Source: Kiloniellales bacterium (GTDB taxonomy: Bacteria; Pseudomonadota; Alphaproteobacteria; Kiloniellales; JAKSBE01). Taken from it: 64,000 nt of DNA. Location of the stretch: positions 1 through 64,000 of the forward strand of contig JASJBF010000039.1 of the NCBI GenBank assembly GCA_030066685.1. The letters run 5' to 3'. The position numbers were made by a program, and so were the translations under genes. Positions within the stretch are counted from its first letter, which is position 1. Every line of letters starts with the position of its first letter. The notes below the pieces were generated by a model. It saw only the letters and a list, made by a program, of their open reading frames with translations, had not been told where the DNA came from and ran no database searches. Positions 8,221-18,476 of the stretch are shown in pieces.

Positions 8221-8634
8221 ATGGCTTTGGGCGCGATGAACCACCTGGCCCTGACCCTGAGCGACCTCAAGGCCGCCGAGGAGGGCTTCTACAAGCCGGT
8301 GCTGGAGTTCCTCGGCTACGCCAAGGTCGAGGACGTCGAGGGCATGACCCTGTGGTTCTCCGAGACGGCGGCCGCAGCGGTCAACCTCTTCCAGGCGGCC
8401 GACGACCTCAAGGACCGGCCGCACGCGCGCTACGCCCCGGGCTTCCACCACTTCGCCTTCTGGGCCGAGAGCCGGGCGCAGGTCGACGCGCTCCATGCGC
8501 GGCTGCAGGAGATCGGCGCCACCGTGCTCGACCCGCCGGCCGAGTACGACTACACGCCGGGCTACTACGCCGTCTTCTTCGCCGACCCCGACGGCCTGAA
8601 GTTCGAGCTGGTCCACATGCCGCTGCCGGCGTGA
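8221..8634 (+). CDS. VOC (glyoxalase/bleomycin-resistance fold) protein
   Basis: 137 residues, a single vicinal-oxygen-chelate domain. Seen: NHLALTLSDLKAAEEGFYKPVLEF split over the first beta-alpha unit, HHFAFWAESRAQVDALHARL, and the closing YAVFFADPDGLKFELVHMP. The His near the start, the HHFAF His and the C-terminal Glu match the usual metal ligands. The ATG at 8221 follows GAGGGAGACG. The reaction cannot be told from sequence. A family A repeat follows. Confidence 0.88.
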   Translation: MALGAMNHLALTLSDLKAAEEGFYKPVLEFLGYAKVEDVEGMTLWFSETAAAAVNLFQAADDLKDRPHARYAPGFHHFAFWAESRAQVDALHARLQEIGATVLDPPAEYDYTPGYYAVFFADPDGLKFELVHMPLPA

Positions 8635-8636
8635 CG

Positions 8637-8743
8637 CCCCTCACCCGCTCGCGGCTTGCGCCGCTCCCACCCTCTCCACGGGGAGAGGGATGTGGAGGCT
8701 CGGCGAGGCCTATGGCCGAGCCTTAGCCGGAGCCGGGTGAGGG
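8637..8743. repeat. Intergenic palindromic repeat, family A copy 2
   Basis: Begins CCCCTCACCCGCTCGCGG and ends GGGTGAGGG, so the outer ends pair. Inside are CACCCTCTCC...GGGAGAGGG arms and GGCTCGGCG...CGAGCC arms. It lies between two convergent genes (VOC and HAD). Confidence 0.8.
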
Positions 8744-8777
8744 ATTGGTCCCTCCGATCCGACAGCGTCCCTTGCCC

Positions 8778-9488
8778 TCACCCCACCTTCTCGATCAGCT
8801 CCGGCAGCTCGCCCAGGTGCGTCACCTTCCGGAAGCGCGCGGCCTCGGCCGGCGGCGGCGCCTGCTCGACCGCCCAGGTCAGCTCGTGGGGCACGTGGAC
8901 GCCCCAGGCGCCCGCCGCCAGTGCCGGCAGGACGTCGGACTTGAGCGAGTTGCCGACCATCATGCTGCGTGCCGGCCCGTCGCCGTGGCGGCTGAAGGCC
9001 TGCCGGTAGGTTTCGGCGGTCTTGTCGCTGACGATCTCGACCGCGTCGAAGAGCTCGCCCAGCCCGGATTGCGCGAGCTTGCGCTCCTGGTCGAAGAGGT
9101 CGCCCTTGGTGATCAGGACGATCCGGTAGCGCCCGGCCAGGCCCTCGAGCGTTTCCCGGGCATGCGGCAGGACCTCGATGGGATGGCGCAGCAGCTCGCG
9201 GCCGGCGTCCAGGATCTGGGCAATCGCCGTGGCCGGCACCCGGCCTCCGGTGACCTCGATCGCCGTCTCGATCATCGACAGGGTGAAGCCCTTGATACCG
9301 AAGCCATAGTGGCCGAGGTTGCGCTTCTCGGCCTCGAGCAGCCGCTCCGAAAGATGGTCCGGCTCGGCGTGATCGGCCAGCAGCGCGGTGAAACGCGCCT
9401 CGGTCAGGCGGTAGTACTGCTCGTTCTGCCAGAGCGTGTCGTCGGCGTCGAAGCCGATCGCGGTCAGGGCATGGGCGGGCATGGTCAT
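8778..9488 (-). CDS. HAD family hydrolase
   Basis: 236 residues. The four HAD motifs are visible: IGFDADDTLWQNE (Asp nucleophile and general acid), a motif II Thr in RIVLITKGD, a following basic region, and MMVGNSLKSDVLPALAAGAW as motif IV. The cap-type helical insert lies between motifs I and II, as in phosphoglycolate- or haloacid-type HADs. The start may be the second Met, two codons in. Substrate unknown. Confidence 0.88.
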   Translation of the reverse strand: MTMPAHALTAIGFDADDTLWQNEQYYRLTEARFTALLADHAEPDHLSERLLEAEKRNLGHYGFGIKGFTLSMIETAIEVTGGRVPATAIAQILDAGRELLRHPIEVLPHARETLEGLAGRYRIVLITKGDLFDQERKLAQSGLGELFDAVEIVSDKTAETYRQAFSRHGDGPARSMMVGNSLKSDVLPALAAGAWGVHVPHELTWAVEQAPPPAEAARFRKVTHLGELPELIEKVG

Positions 9489-9603
9489 CCCTGCGTCGAA
9501 TCGCGAGCGAGGCTTTGGTCGTGTCCCCCTTCAAGCGCGAAGTCAAGACGTGCGGCGCCCATGAAGGCAAGCTCGCCCCTGGCCGAAGCGGCCCCGGCGG
9601 GGC

Positions 9604-9655
9604 TAGCGCACTTCCCGATCAGACGCATTCGCGTCTGGCCGGGAGTAGTGCGCTA
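9604..9655. repeat. Long hairpin repeat, family C
   Basis: A nearly perfect inverted repeat: TAGCGCAC at one end, AGTGCGCTA at the other, with CCCGATCAGACGC and GCGTCTGGCCGGG as inner arms. A partial relative (GCACTCCCCGATCAGACGC) lies at about 20950-20968. Confidence 0.75.
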
Positions 9656-9669
9656 ATACCTTGAAGTTC

Positions 9670-9727
9670 GGGCATTACATCCGACCAGATGGATCGCAGA
9701 GCGATTCCATCTGATCGGATAATGCCC
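9670..9727. repeat. Long hairpin repeat, family D
   Basis: An almost perfect 58-base inverted repeat running from GGGCATTA to TAATGCCC, with CAGATGGATCGC and GCGATTCCATCTG as inner arms and a three-base loop. It lies 12 bases before the HIG1 gene and right after the family C hairpin, so it could influence expression of that gene. Confidence 0.8.
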
Positions 9728-9739
9728 TAGGTTGGTACC

Positions 9740-9934
9740 ATGAAAGCCCTCTTCTTCACGCTGGTCATCGTCGCCGCAATGATCACCCTCGGCGTCCTGG
9801 TGACCGGGATCCTCGCCATGGCCCGCGGCGGCGACTTCAACCGCAAGCACTCCAACCGCCTGATGCGCCTGCGCGTCGTCGCCCAGTGCATCGCCTTGGT
9901 CCTCTTCGCCATCGCCATGATGATCAAGGAATGA
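9740..9934 (+). CDS. Twin-transmembrane HIG1-domain small protein
   Basis: 64 residues with two hydrophobic helices (about 4-26 and 45-62) joined by the basic loop ARGGDFNRKHSNRLMRLRVVA. That loop is the signature of the HIG1 (hypoxia-induced gene 1) family of inner-membrane proteins; HIG1 relatives associate with respiratory complexes. In many alphaproteobacteria such a gene precedes the PduO-type adenosyltransferase and etfBA genes (family knowledge). Here the XRE/H1-like block lies between them. Confidence 0.85.
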   Translation: MKALFFTLVIVAAMITLGVLVTGILAMARGGDFNRKHSNRLMRLRVVAQCIALVLFAIAMMIKE

Positions 9935-9959
9935 GCCGGCCCCTGCGGCCGGAAGGCCT

Positions 9960-10223
9960 TCAGTCGCTCGGCCCGGCGTAGTCCTCGCAGCCCTCGCTCA
10001 GCGCGAAGCAGGCCAGGCGCACGGTCTTGGGGATCGTCACCGGCTCGCCGTCACGTTCGCCCTTCTCGTAGTACTGAACGACCCGGCGCTTCAGGCCCAG
10101 CGCCTCGGCCGCCTCCTTCTGCGACAGACCGAGCGACTTGCGCCAGATCCGGAAGGAGCCGGGCTCCATCACCAGGTCCAGCTCGCCGGCCTTCGCCCTA
10201 TATTTCTTGTCTTTGCGCGTCAC
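9960..10223 (-). CDS. XRE-family helix-turn-helix regulator
   Basis: 87 residues. The start is taken as the GTG at 10223 because AGGAGG lies seven bases upstream; the in-frame ATG at 10253 is an alternative. Seen: a basic N-terminus (TRKDKKYRAKAGEL) and a HTH_3-type domain with FRIWRKSLGLSQKEAAEALG, then LKRRVVQYYEKGERDGEP as recognition helix and wing. The C-terminus is LACFALSEGCEDYAG. There is no sensor domain. It is divergent from a histone-H1-like gene, with three phased inverted repeats in between, so auto- and cross-regulation is likely. Confidence 0.82.
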   Translation of the reverse strand: MTRKDKKYRAKAGELDLVMEPGSFRIWRKSLGLSQKEAAEALGLKRRVVQYYEKGERDGEPVTIPKTVRLACFALSEGCEDYAGPSD

Positions 10224-10263
10224 CGCCACGCCTCCTGCATGACCCTGAGCCAAATACAGAGAT

Positions 10264-10341
10264 GTGCACGCTGTGCGCTTTTACCCCTTGCAATGACGCA
10301 CCGGGTGCGCATAAAGTACAGCAGAAGCGCACTGAGTGCGC
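10264..10341. promoter_or_regulatory. Three phased inverted repeats (candidate XRE operators)
   Basis: Three elements share the core GCAC-N3-GTGC: GCACGCTGTGC (10266-10276), CGCACCGGGTGCG (10297-10309) and GCGCACTGAGTGCGC (10327-10341). Their centres (10271, 10303, 10334) are 32 and 31 bases apart, close to three helical turns, so all face the same side of the DNA. The middle one lies in the spacer of a candidate plus-strand promoter, TTGCAA (10288-10293)-N18-TAAAGT (10312-10317). The third lies just after the expected transcription start of the H1-like gene. Confidence 0.65.
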
Positions 10342-10384
10342 CACAAGATTCTGTCCAGGACGGAGCCGGGAAAGGACCGCGCCC

Positions 10385-10726
10385 ATGGCCAAGAAGGGCA
10401 AAGACGCCAAGAAGGACAAGAGCAAGGCGGCCGTCGCCAAGCTCAGCAAGCAGGTCACGCGCCTGCAGGCCAGCGTGGCCGACCTCAAGAAGGAGGTGGC
10501 GGCACTGCGTGGCGCCAGGACGGCGGCCAAGGCCTCGGCCAGGAAAGCGCCGGTGAAGAGAGCGCCCGCCAAGAAAGCGCCGGCCAAGAAAGCGCCGGCC
10601 CGAACCAGCGCGGCCAAGACCCCGGCCCGCGGGACGGCGGCCAAGACCTCGGTGCGCAGCACGGCGGCGAAGCGGCCCCGGACTGCGGCGAAGCCGCCGG
10701 CGAGCCGCGCAACGACGACCAAATAG
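10385..10726 (+). CDS. Histone H1-like Lys/Ala/Pro-rich protein
   Basis: 113 residues, strongly basic. Residues about 1-45 (MAKKGKDAKKDKSKAAV, then KQVTRLQASVADLKKEVAAL) form a lysine-rich head and a short coiled coil. From residue 48 on it is low-complexity Lys/Ala/Pro/Thr with repeated PAKKA units, like eukaryotic H1 tails and bacterial H1-like proteins (Hc1, AlgP type). Such proteins bind DNA non-specifically. AAAGGA precedes the ATG. The coiled-coil head suggests dimerisation. It is divergent from the XRE gene. Confidence 0.75.
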   Translation: MAKKGKDAKKDKSKAAVAKLSKQVTRLQASVADLKKEVAALRGARTAAKASARKAPVKRAPAKKAPAKKAPARTSAAKTPARGTAAKTSVRSTAAKRPRTAAKPPASRATTTK

Positions 10727-10835
10727 CCGCACTCCATCAAGGACCCGCGAAGCGGGCGCATCGGAGGTGGCAAAAAAAACAGCGGAGGAAGGCAGTTCAA
10801 GGTCGCAATAGGGAGCCGCAAAGGAGGGCTCAGCT

Positions 10836-11027
10836 GTGTTGACCCTGATGAACTACTGGAACGCTGTCTGGCGCAGCAACCTCGCCGAGATCGAAAACTC
10901 CTTCCGCCGCCACAGCGAAGCGGAAGACCAGGCCTTTCAGCGCCAGCTCCGGCGACCGCTGAGCCCCGGATGGCAGCAGCAACGCTTCCTTCGCTACAGG
11001 CCGCCTGGACCCCCGGCCAACCACTGA
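10836..11027 (+). CDS. Hypothetical small protein (63 aa)
   Basis: A GTG start follows AAGGAGGG at good spacing, the main reason to believe it. The product begins MLTLMNYWNAVWRSN, continues as a charged amphipathic helix (LAEIENSFRRHSEAEDQAF) and ends in a Pro-rich tail. I recognise no family. It could be the second gene of the H1-like transcript. About 200 bases follow before the adenosyltransferase gene, in which I see nothing definite. Confidence 0.4.
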   Translation: MLTLMNYWNAVWRSNLAEIENSFRRHSEAEDQAFQRQLRRPLSPGWQQQRFLRYRPPGPPANH

Positions 11028-11228
11028 CCTTCGGCACAGGTCGAAGCTGACGGAAGGCGCCGGCCTCGGTCAGGGCTGAGGCACTCCCTCCCTCCGTCCC
11101 TGCGCGCCTTTGGGCAAGCCCCTTGCCGAACCGCAGGGCGCGGGGCCAGTATCGCCGCGTAACGCTCGGCCGCCGACCGAACGGCGCCAGCGCGGCGTTG
11201 CGGCGGTATTGGCAAGGGGAGGCTCGGC

Positions 11229-11792
11229 ATGGTGCGGCTGACGCGTATCTACACCCGCGGAGGCGACGGGGGCGAGACCTCGCTGGGCAGCGGCGCGCGC
11301 GTCGCCAAGCACGACCTGCGGGTCGCCGCCTACGGCACGGTCGACGAGGCCAACGCCGCCATCGGCCTGGCCCGCCTCCACACTGCCGACGACGCCGACG
11401 AGACCCTGGCGCGGGTCCAGAACGACCTCTTCGACCTGGGCAGCGACCTCTGCACGCCCGAGCAGGAGAATCCGAAGCATCCGCCGCTGCGCATGACCGC
11501 GGAACAGGTCGAGCGCCTGGAGCAGGAGATCGACCGGCTCAACGTCGACCTCGAGCCGCTGACCTCCTTCGTGCTGCCGGGCGGCCGGCCGGCGGCCGCC
11601 TACCTGCACCTGGCCCGCACCGTAACCCGGCGCGCCGAGCGCGAGATGACCGCCCTGGCGGCGGTCGAGACCGTCAACCCGGAGGCCCTGCGCTACATCA
11701 ACCGCCTGTCCGACCTGCTCTTCGTCCTGTCGCGGCACGAGAACGACCTCGGAGCCGCCGATGTCCTGTGGATACCCGGGAAAAATCGCTGA
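11229..11792 (+). CDS. pduO: PduO-type cob(I)alamin adenosyltransferase
   Basis: 187 residues. Transfers adenosyl from ATP to cob(I)alamin to make AdoCbl, the cofactor of the mutase at the window start and the class II ribonucleotide reductase at 26 kb. Seen: the ATP-binding N-terminus IYTRGGDGGETSLGSG, the AYGTVDEANAAIGLAR motif, FVLPGG, and the helix motif LHLARTVTRRAEREM carrying the family's Arg/Glu residues. Length and motifs exclude the unrelated CobA and EutT types. etfBA follows after 163 bases that contain their own promoter. Confidence 0.93.
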   Translation: MVRLTRIYTRGGDGGETSLGSGARVAKHDLRVAAYGTVDEANAAIGLARLHTADDADETLARVQNDLFDLGSDLCTPEQENPKHPPLRMTAEQVERLEQEIDRLNVDLEPLTSFVLPGGRPAAAYLHLARTVTRRAEREMTALAAVETVNPEALRYINRLSDLLFVLSRHENDLGAADVLWIPGKNR

Positions 11793-11823
11793 ATCGCAGG
11801 CCGTTACGCCGCTCCGGCGAGAA

Positions 11824-11853
11824 TTGACAGCCGCTTTCCCTTAAGTCTATTGT
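11824..11853 (+). promoter_or_regulatory. Sigma-70-type promoter of etfBA
   Basis: A perfect TTGACA (11824-11829), an 18-base spacer and TATTGT (11848-11853) lie about 100 bases before etfB, so the ETF genes have their own promoter and a leader of moderate length. Confidence 0.55.
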
Positions 11854-11955
11854 GCGACTGCGAAAAACCAAGGGACGCTGCGGCCTTGCGGGCCGTGCCG
11901 ACTCTCCCTCGTCATTCGGTTCCAACGAATTTAGCCAATCGGGGCAGGCTGGGCG

Positions 11956-12705
11956 ATGAAGCTACTCGTACCCGTCAAGCGGGTCATCGACTACAACGTG
12001 AAAATCCGGGTCAAGCCGGACCAGACCGGGGTCGAAACGCAGAACGTCAAGATGGCGATGAACCCCTTCTGCGAGATCGCGGTCGAAGAGGCGATCCGCA
12101 TGAAGGAGGCCGGCGTCGCCAGTGAGGTCATCATCTTTTCCGCCGGCACGGCCCAGTCCCAGGAGACCATCCGCACAGGCCTGGCGATGGGCGGCGACCG
12201 CGGCATCCTGGTCGAGAGCGATACCCCGCTGGAGCCCCTGGCCGTGGCCAAGCTCCTGAAGGCGGTGGTCGAGCGCGAGGGCCCGGAGATTGTCCTGCTC
12301 GGCAAGCAGGCCATCGACGGCGACAACAATCAGACCGGCCAGATGCTGGCCGCCCTGCTCGGCTGGTCCCAGGGCACCTTCGCCTCCAAGGTCGAAAAGG
12401 CGGACGGCAGCCTCAAGGTCACGCGAGAGGTCGACGGCGGTCTCGAGACTCTCGACCTCAAGCTGCCGGCGGTGGTCAGCGTCGACCTCCGGCTCAACGA
12501 GCCGCGCTACGCCTCGCTGCCCAACATCATGAAGGCCAAGAAGAAGCCCATCGAAACCCTGTCGCCGGCCGACCTCGGCGTCGACGTCACGCCGCGCGTC
12601 CAGGTCCTCAAGGTGGTCGAGCCGCCGGCCCGCGAGGCCGGGGTAAAGGTGGGTTCCGTCACCGAGCTGGTCGACAAGCTGAAGAACGAAGCGAAGGTGA
12701 TCTGA
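11956..12705 (+). CDS. etfB: Electron transfer flavoprotein beta subunit
   Basis: 249 residues, the usual length. With EtfA it carries electrons from acyl-CoA dehydrogenases (such as Mcd here) to ETF:ubiquinone oxidoreductase. Seen: [20 protein letters not shown], then [19 protein letters not shown], the AMP-binding loop region [20 protein letters not shown], and the recognition loop [20 protein letters not shown] just before NIMKAKKKP. The stop and the etfA ATG overlap by one base, so the two are translationally coupled. Confidence 0.95.
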   Translation: MKLLVPVKRVIDYNVKIRVKPDQTGVETQNVKMAMNPFCEIAVEEAIRMKEAGVASEVIIFSAGTAQSQETIRTGLAMGGDRGILVESDTPLEPLAVAKLLKAVVEREGPEIVLLGKQAIDGDNNQTGQMLAALLGWSQGTFASKVEKADGSLKVTREVDGGLETLDLKLPAVVSVDLRLNEPRYASLPNIMKAKKKPIETLSPADLGVDVTPRVQVLKVVEPPAREAGVKVGSVTELVDKLKNEAKVI

Positions 12706-13649
12706 TGAGCATCCTGGTCATTGCCGAGCACGACAACGCCGAGCTCAAGCCCTCGACCCTGCACACCGTGACGGCGGCGGGCGCGCTGGGCGGCGAGATC
12801 CACGTCCTGGTCGCCGGCAAGGGCTGCGCCGGTGTCGCCGAGGCCGCCGCCAAGGTGGCCGGCGTCGCCAAGGCCCTGCACGCTGAGGCCGATGCCTACG
12901 AGCACCAGCTGGCCGAGAACCTGGCACCGCTGGTCGCCAAGCTGGCCGAGGGCTACGGCCACGTCCTGGCGCCGGCGACGACTTTCGGCAAGAACGTCAT
13001 GCCGCGGGCGGCCGCGCTGCTCGACGTCCAGCAGATTTCCGACATCAGCGGCGTCGAGGGCCCGGACACCTTCGTGCGCCCGATCTATGCCGGCAACGCC
13101 CTGGCGACCGTTCAGTCGGGCGACGCGATCAAGGTGATCACGGTCCGCTCGACCGCCTTCGACGCCGCCGCCGCCGAGGGCGGCGCGGGCACGGTCGAGG
13201 CCGTCGAGGCGACCGGCGACAGCGGCCTCGCCAGCTTCGTCGGCCAGGAGCTGACCAAGTCCGAACGGCCGGAGCTAACCTCGGCGCGGATCGTCATCTC
13301 CGGCGGCCGCGGCATGCAGAGCGGCGACAACTTCGCTATGCTGGAGAAGATCGCCGACAAGCTGGGCGCCGCGGTCGGCGCCTCGCGCGCCGCGGTCGAC
13401 GCCGGCTTCGTGCCCAACGACTACCAGGTCGGCCAAACCGGCAAGGTCGTGGCCCCGGACCTCTATGTCGCGATCGGCATTTCCGGCGCGATCCAGCACC
13501 TGGCCGGCATGAAGGACTCCAAGGTGATCGTCGCGATCAACAAGGACGAGGAGGCGCCGATCTTCCAGGTCGCCGACTACGGCCTGGTCGCCGACCTCTT
13601 CCAGGCGGTTCCGGAGCTGGAGCAGGAGCTGGACAAGCTGGGGGCCTGA
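12705..13649 (+). CDS. etfA: Electron transfer flavoprotein alpha subunit
   Basis: 314 residues. The N-terminal domain (about 1-185) begins [19 protein letters not shown]. The C-terminal FAD domain carries [40 protein letters not shown] and [20 protein letters not shown], the standard FAD-contacting motifs of EtfA. It is coupled to etfB and followed after 64 bases by a 3-hydroxybutyryl-CoA dehydrogenase, a common alphaproteobacterial order. Confidence 0.95.
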   Translation: MSILVIAEHDNAELKPSTLHTVTAAGALGGEIHVLVAGKGCAGVAEAAAKVAGVAKALHAEADAYEHQLAENLAPLVAKLAEGYGHVLAPATTFGKNVMPRAAALLDVQQISDISGVEGPDTFVRPIYAGNALATVQSGDAIKVITVRSTAFDAAAAEGGAGTVEAVEATGDSGLASFVGQELTKSERPELTSARIVISGGRGMQSGDNFAMLEKIADKLGAAVGASRAAVDAGFVPNDYQVGQTGKVVAPDLYVAIGISGAIQHLAGMKDSKVIVAINKDEEAPIFQVADYGLVADLFQAVPELEQELDKLGA

Positions 13650-13713
13650 CGGGGCCGCAGGCTGGCCCCCTCCGGGCCGGCCGCAGAGGCGCGAAAGGGA
13701 TGATCGGACTGCC

Positions 13714-14628
<915 letters not shown>

Positions 14629-14653
14629 GCGGCCTGTCACTCGGACGGTGACG

Positions 14654-14760
14654 CCCCTCACCCGCTCGCGGCTTTCGCCGCTCCCACCCTCTCCCCTGGG
14701 GAGAGGGTTGCGCAGGCTTGGCGAGGCGTGAGCCGAGCTTAGCCGAAGCTGGGTGAGGGG
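14654..14760. repeat. Intergenic palindromic repeat, family A copy 3
   Basis: Begins CCCCTCACCCGCTCGCGG and ends GGGTGAGGGG, with CACCCTCTCCCCTGGGGAGA as the central hairpin. It lies between convergent hbdA and tlpA. Confidence 0.8.
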
Positions 14761-14767
14761 AAGTGTC

Positions 14768-15397
<630 letters not shown>

Positions 15398-15415
15398 TCT
15401 GGATCCTGGCCTCCT

Positions 15416-16858
15416 ATGACCGCAAAGGCGAAGCCGACATCAGCCGCAAGCGGCGCCACCCCGGGCGCGCGGGACGCCGCCCCGAACCCCCTGTGGGGCG
15501 GCCGCTTCGCCCTGGGCCCGGACGCCGTGATGGAGCGGATCAACGCCTCCATCGACTTCGACCGGCGACTCTACGCCCAGGACATCGAGGCCTCCAAGGC
15601 CCACTGCCGCATGCTGGCGGCCCGGGGCATCGTCTCCGAGGAAGATGGGGCGGCGATACTGGCCGGTCTAGACACCATCCGCCAGGAGATCGAGGACGGC
15701 CGCTTCACGTTTTCGTCAGCGCTGGAAGACATCCACATGAACGTGGAGGCCCGGCTCAAGGAGCTGATCGGCGAGGCGGCCGGCCGCCTGCACACCGCGC
15801 GCTCGCGCAACGACCAGGTCGCCACCGACTTCCGGCTCTGGCTGCGCGACGCCTTGGACCGGCTCGACGACGGCCTCAAGGTCCTGCAGTCCGCCCTGAT
15901 CGACCACGCCGAGGCCGAGGCGGCCACGGTGATGCCCGGCTACACCCATCTCCAGGCCGCGCAGCCCGTCACCCTGGGCCACCACCTGCTGGCCTACGTC
16001 GAGATGCTGGGCCGCGACCGCGGCCGCCTGGCCGACGCCCGCAAGCGCCTGAACGAATGCCCGCTGGGCGCGGCGGCGCTGGCCGGCACCTCCTTCCCCA
16101 TCGACCGGCACGCGACCGCCGCCGCCCTGGGCTTCGAGCGGCCCTGCGCGAACTCGATCGACGCCGTCTCGGACCGCGACTTCGCGTTGGAGTTCCTGGC
16201 CGCCGGAGCGATCCTCGCCATGCACCTCTCGCGCCTCTGCGAAGAGCTGGTCCTGTGGTGCAGCGAGGGCTTCCGCTTCGTCGCCCTGTCCGACGCCTTC
16301 ACCACCGGCAGCTCGATCATGCCGCAGAAGAAGAACCCGGACGCCGCCGAGCTGATCCGCGGCAAGGCCGGCCGGGTGGTCGGCGCCCTGGTCGCCCTGG
16401 TCACGGTGATGAAGGGACTGCCGCTGTCCTACGGCAAGGACATGCAGGAGGACAAAGAGCCGGTCTTCGACGCCGCCGACACCCTGGAGCTGGCGGTGGC
16501 CGCGACCGCCGGGATGATCCGCGACATGAAGCCGGAGCGTAACAATCTGGCGGCGGCGACCGCCAAGGGCTATATCACCGCCACGGACCTGGCCGACTGG
16601 CTGGTCCGGGCGCTGGGCCTTCCGTTCCGTGAGGCCCATCACGTCACTGGCGCCATCGTCAAGGCGGCCGAAGCGCAGGGCTGCGACATCGCCGCGCTGC
16701 CGCTCGACAGTCTGCAAGGGATCGAGCCGCGCATAACCGGGGAGGTTTTCGAGGTCTTGAGCGTCGAGAAGGCGGTGGCCAGCCGCAGGTCCTTCGGAGG
16801 CACTGCGCCCGGAAACGTTCGCGCTGCGGCCCGGGCCGCGCGGGAGCGCTTCCTGTGA
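15416..16858 (+). CDS. argH: Argininosuccinate lyase
   Basis: 480 residues. Splits argininosuccinate into arginine and fumarate, the last step of arginine synthesis. Seen: [20 protein letters not shown] at the N-terminus, [37 protein letters not shown] with the catalytic His, and the fumarase-superfamily signature [18 protein letters not shown]. The ATG at 15416 is chosen for family fit; it lacks a clear ribosome site, and the divergent tlpA gene begins 18 bases away. It overlaps the next gene by four bases (GTGA). Confidence 0.95.
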   Translation: MTAKAKPTSAASGATPGARDAAPNPLWGGRFALGPDAVMERINASIDFDRRLYAQDIEASKAHCRMLAARGIVSEEDGAAILAGLDTIRQEIEDGRFTFSSALEDIHMNVEARLKELIGEAAGRLHTARSRNDQVATDFRLWLRDALDRLDDGLKVLQSALIDHAEAEAATVMPGYTHLQAAQPVTLGHHLLAYVEMLGRDRGRLADARKRLNECPLGAAALAGTSFPIDRHATAAALGFERPCANSIDAVSDRDFALEFLAAGAILAMHLSRLCEELVLWCSEGFRFVALSDAFTTGSSIMPQKKNPDAAELIRGKAGRVVGALVALVTVMKGLPLSYGKDMQEDKEPVFDAADTLELAVAATAGMIRDMKPERNNLAAATAKGYITATDLADWLVRALGLPFREAHHVTGAIVKAAEAQGCDIAALPLDSLQGIEPRITGEVFEVLSVEKAVASRRSFGGTAPGNVRAAARAARERFL

Positions 16859-17181
16859 GCCCGTCGCGCGCCCTCCTGACGGCGGGCCTGTTGGGCCTGC
16901 TGGTTGCGCTGGCTGCCTGCGGCAAGCGCGGCGGCACGATCCCGCCGGAAGGCACCACCTTCCCCCGGACGTATCCGGCGCCGCGCTATGTCCTGCCCGA
17001 AGCGGTCGATGCCGACGCCGGGGTCGAGCCGGAGCCGGCCACCCTGTCGACGCCGCCCGCAGAGGACCTGCAGTTCCTGCCCACCGAGAGAAGGCGGATC
17101 CAAACCCGGACCTTCGAGCCGGCGCCGACGCCGCTGCCGTCAACGACGCCAACGCCGGCAGATCCGGAAACACCGGAATGA
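16855..17181 (+). CDS. Small lipoprotein between argH and lysA (LptM-like)
   Basis: 108 residues from a GTG overlapping the argH stop. A hydrophobic signal ends in the lipobox [11 protein letters not shown] (Cys about residue 22). The mature part is Pro/Glu/Thr-rich and probably disordered. Small lipoproteins at this place between argH and lysA are common in proteobacteria; in enterobacteria the counterpart (LptM/YifL) assists the LPS transporter LptDE. The tail here is longer than that protein, so equivalence is inferred from position and lipobox. Confidence 0.75.
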   Translation: MSPSRALLTAGLLGLLVALAACGKRGGTIPPEGTTFPRTYPAPRYVLPEAVDADAGVEPEPATLSTPPAEDLQFLPTERRRIQTRTFEPAPTPLPSTTPTPADPETPE

Positions 17182-18476
17182 CCGCCTTCGCCTATCGTGA
17201 CGGCGCGCTCTGCGCCGAGGCCGTGCCACTGGAGGAGATCGCGGCCGCCGTGGGCACGCCGGCCTACGTCTACAGCTCGGCCGCGGTCGAAGGCGCCTAC
17301 CGCGACTTCGCGGGGGCTCTCGGCGACCTGCCGGCGACCATCTGCTACGCGGTCAAGGCCAACGGCAACCTGGCGCTGATCGCTACCCTGGGCCGGCTCG
17401 GCGCCGGTGCCGACGTGGTCTCCGAGGGCGAACTGCGCCGGGCCCTGGCGGCCGGGATCCCGGCCGAGAAGATCGTCTTCGCCGGAGTCGGCAAGACGGC
17501 GGACGAGCTCGCCTTCGCCCTGGACCGAGGCATCCTGCAGTTCAACGTCGAGTCCCTGCCGGAGCTCGAGCTGCTCAACCGCATCGCGCTGGAGACGGGC
17601 CGCCCGGCCCCGGTCGCGCTGCGCATCAATCCGGACGTCGACGCCGGGACCCACGCCCACATCTCGACCGGCCGCGCCGACCACAAATTCGGCATCGACA
17701 TCGGCCAGGCGCCGGCGATCTTCGCCCGGGCGCGCGACCTGGCCGGGATCTCGCTGCAGGGCATCGCGGTCCACATCGGCTCCCAGCTGCTCGACCTCGC
17801 GCCCTACCGCGCGGCCTTCGCCCGGCTGGCGGCGCTCTACGGCGAATTCCAGGCCGCGGGCTATCCCCTGCGCCGGCTCGACCTCGGCGGCGGCCTGGGC
17901 ATCGTCTACCGCAGCGAGGAGCGCCCGGACCTGCGCGCCTATGCCGGTATCGTGCGCGAGGCGACCGCGGGCCTCGACGCCGAGCTGATCTTCGAGCCCG
18001 GACGCATGCTGGTCGGCAACGCCGGGGTCCTGCTGACCCGGGTCATCTATCTTAAGGAGGGCTCGAGCCGGCGCTACGCCATCGTCGATGCGGCGATGAA
18101 CGACCTGATCCGGCCGATGCTCTACGAGGCCTGGCACGAGATCCTGCCGGCGCGCGAGGCGGCCGCCGGGACTGAACCGCTGCCGGTCGACATCGTTGGG
18201 CCGATCTGTGAGACCACCGACACCTTCGCCCGGGCGCGCGCCCTGCCGCCGCTGGCCGCCGGCGACCTGCTCACGATTTGTTCAGCCGGCGCCTATAGTG
18301 CCGTAATGTCGTCAAGTTATAATGCGAGGTTACCGGCTCCGGAGGTATTGGTGCACGGCGATCGTTTTGCAGTGGTCCGGCCCAGGCTGGATCATGAGGT
18401 CCTTATCGGCCAAGATCGGATGCCGGACTGGCTGGACGAATCGCCCCGGCGTATTGCGAGGAGTGGCCTGACGTGA
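17178..18476 (+). CDS. lysA: Diaminopimelate decarboxylase
   Basis: 432 residues. A PLP enzyme making lysine from meso-diaminopimelate. Seen: CYAVKANGNLALIATLGRLG with the PLP-binding Lys, HISTGRADHKFGID, VHIGSQLLDL, the phosphate-binding LDLGGGLGIVY, FEPGRMLVGNAGVL, and PICETTDTFARARALP with the active-site Cys donated across the dimer. Overlaps of four bases with both neighbours show a tightly coupled operon. Confidence 0.96.
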   Translation: MTAFAYRDGALCAEAVPLEEIAAAVGTPAYVYSSAAVEGAYRDFAGALGDLPATICYAVKANGNLALIATLGRLGAGADVVSEGELRRALAAGIPAEKIVFAGVGKTADELAFALDRGILQFNVESLPELELLNRIALETGRPAPVALRINPDVDAGTHAHISTGRADHKFGIDIGQAPAIFARARDLAGISLQGIAVHIGSQLLDLAPYRAAFARLAALYGEFQAAGYPLRRLDLGGGLGIVYRSEERPDLRAYAGIVREATAGLDAELIFEPGRMLVGNAGVLLTRVIYLKEGSSRRYAIVDAAMNDLIRPMLYEAWHEILPAREAAAGTEPLPVDIVGPICETTDTFARARALPPLAAGDLLTICSAGAYSAVMSSSYNARLPAPEVLVHGDRFAVVRPRLDHEVLIGQDRMPDWLDESPRRIARSGLT

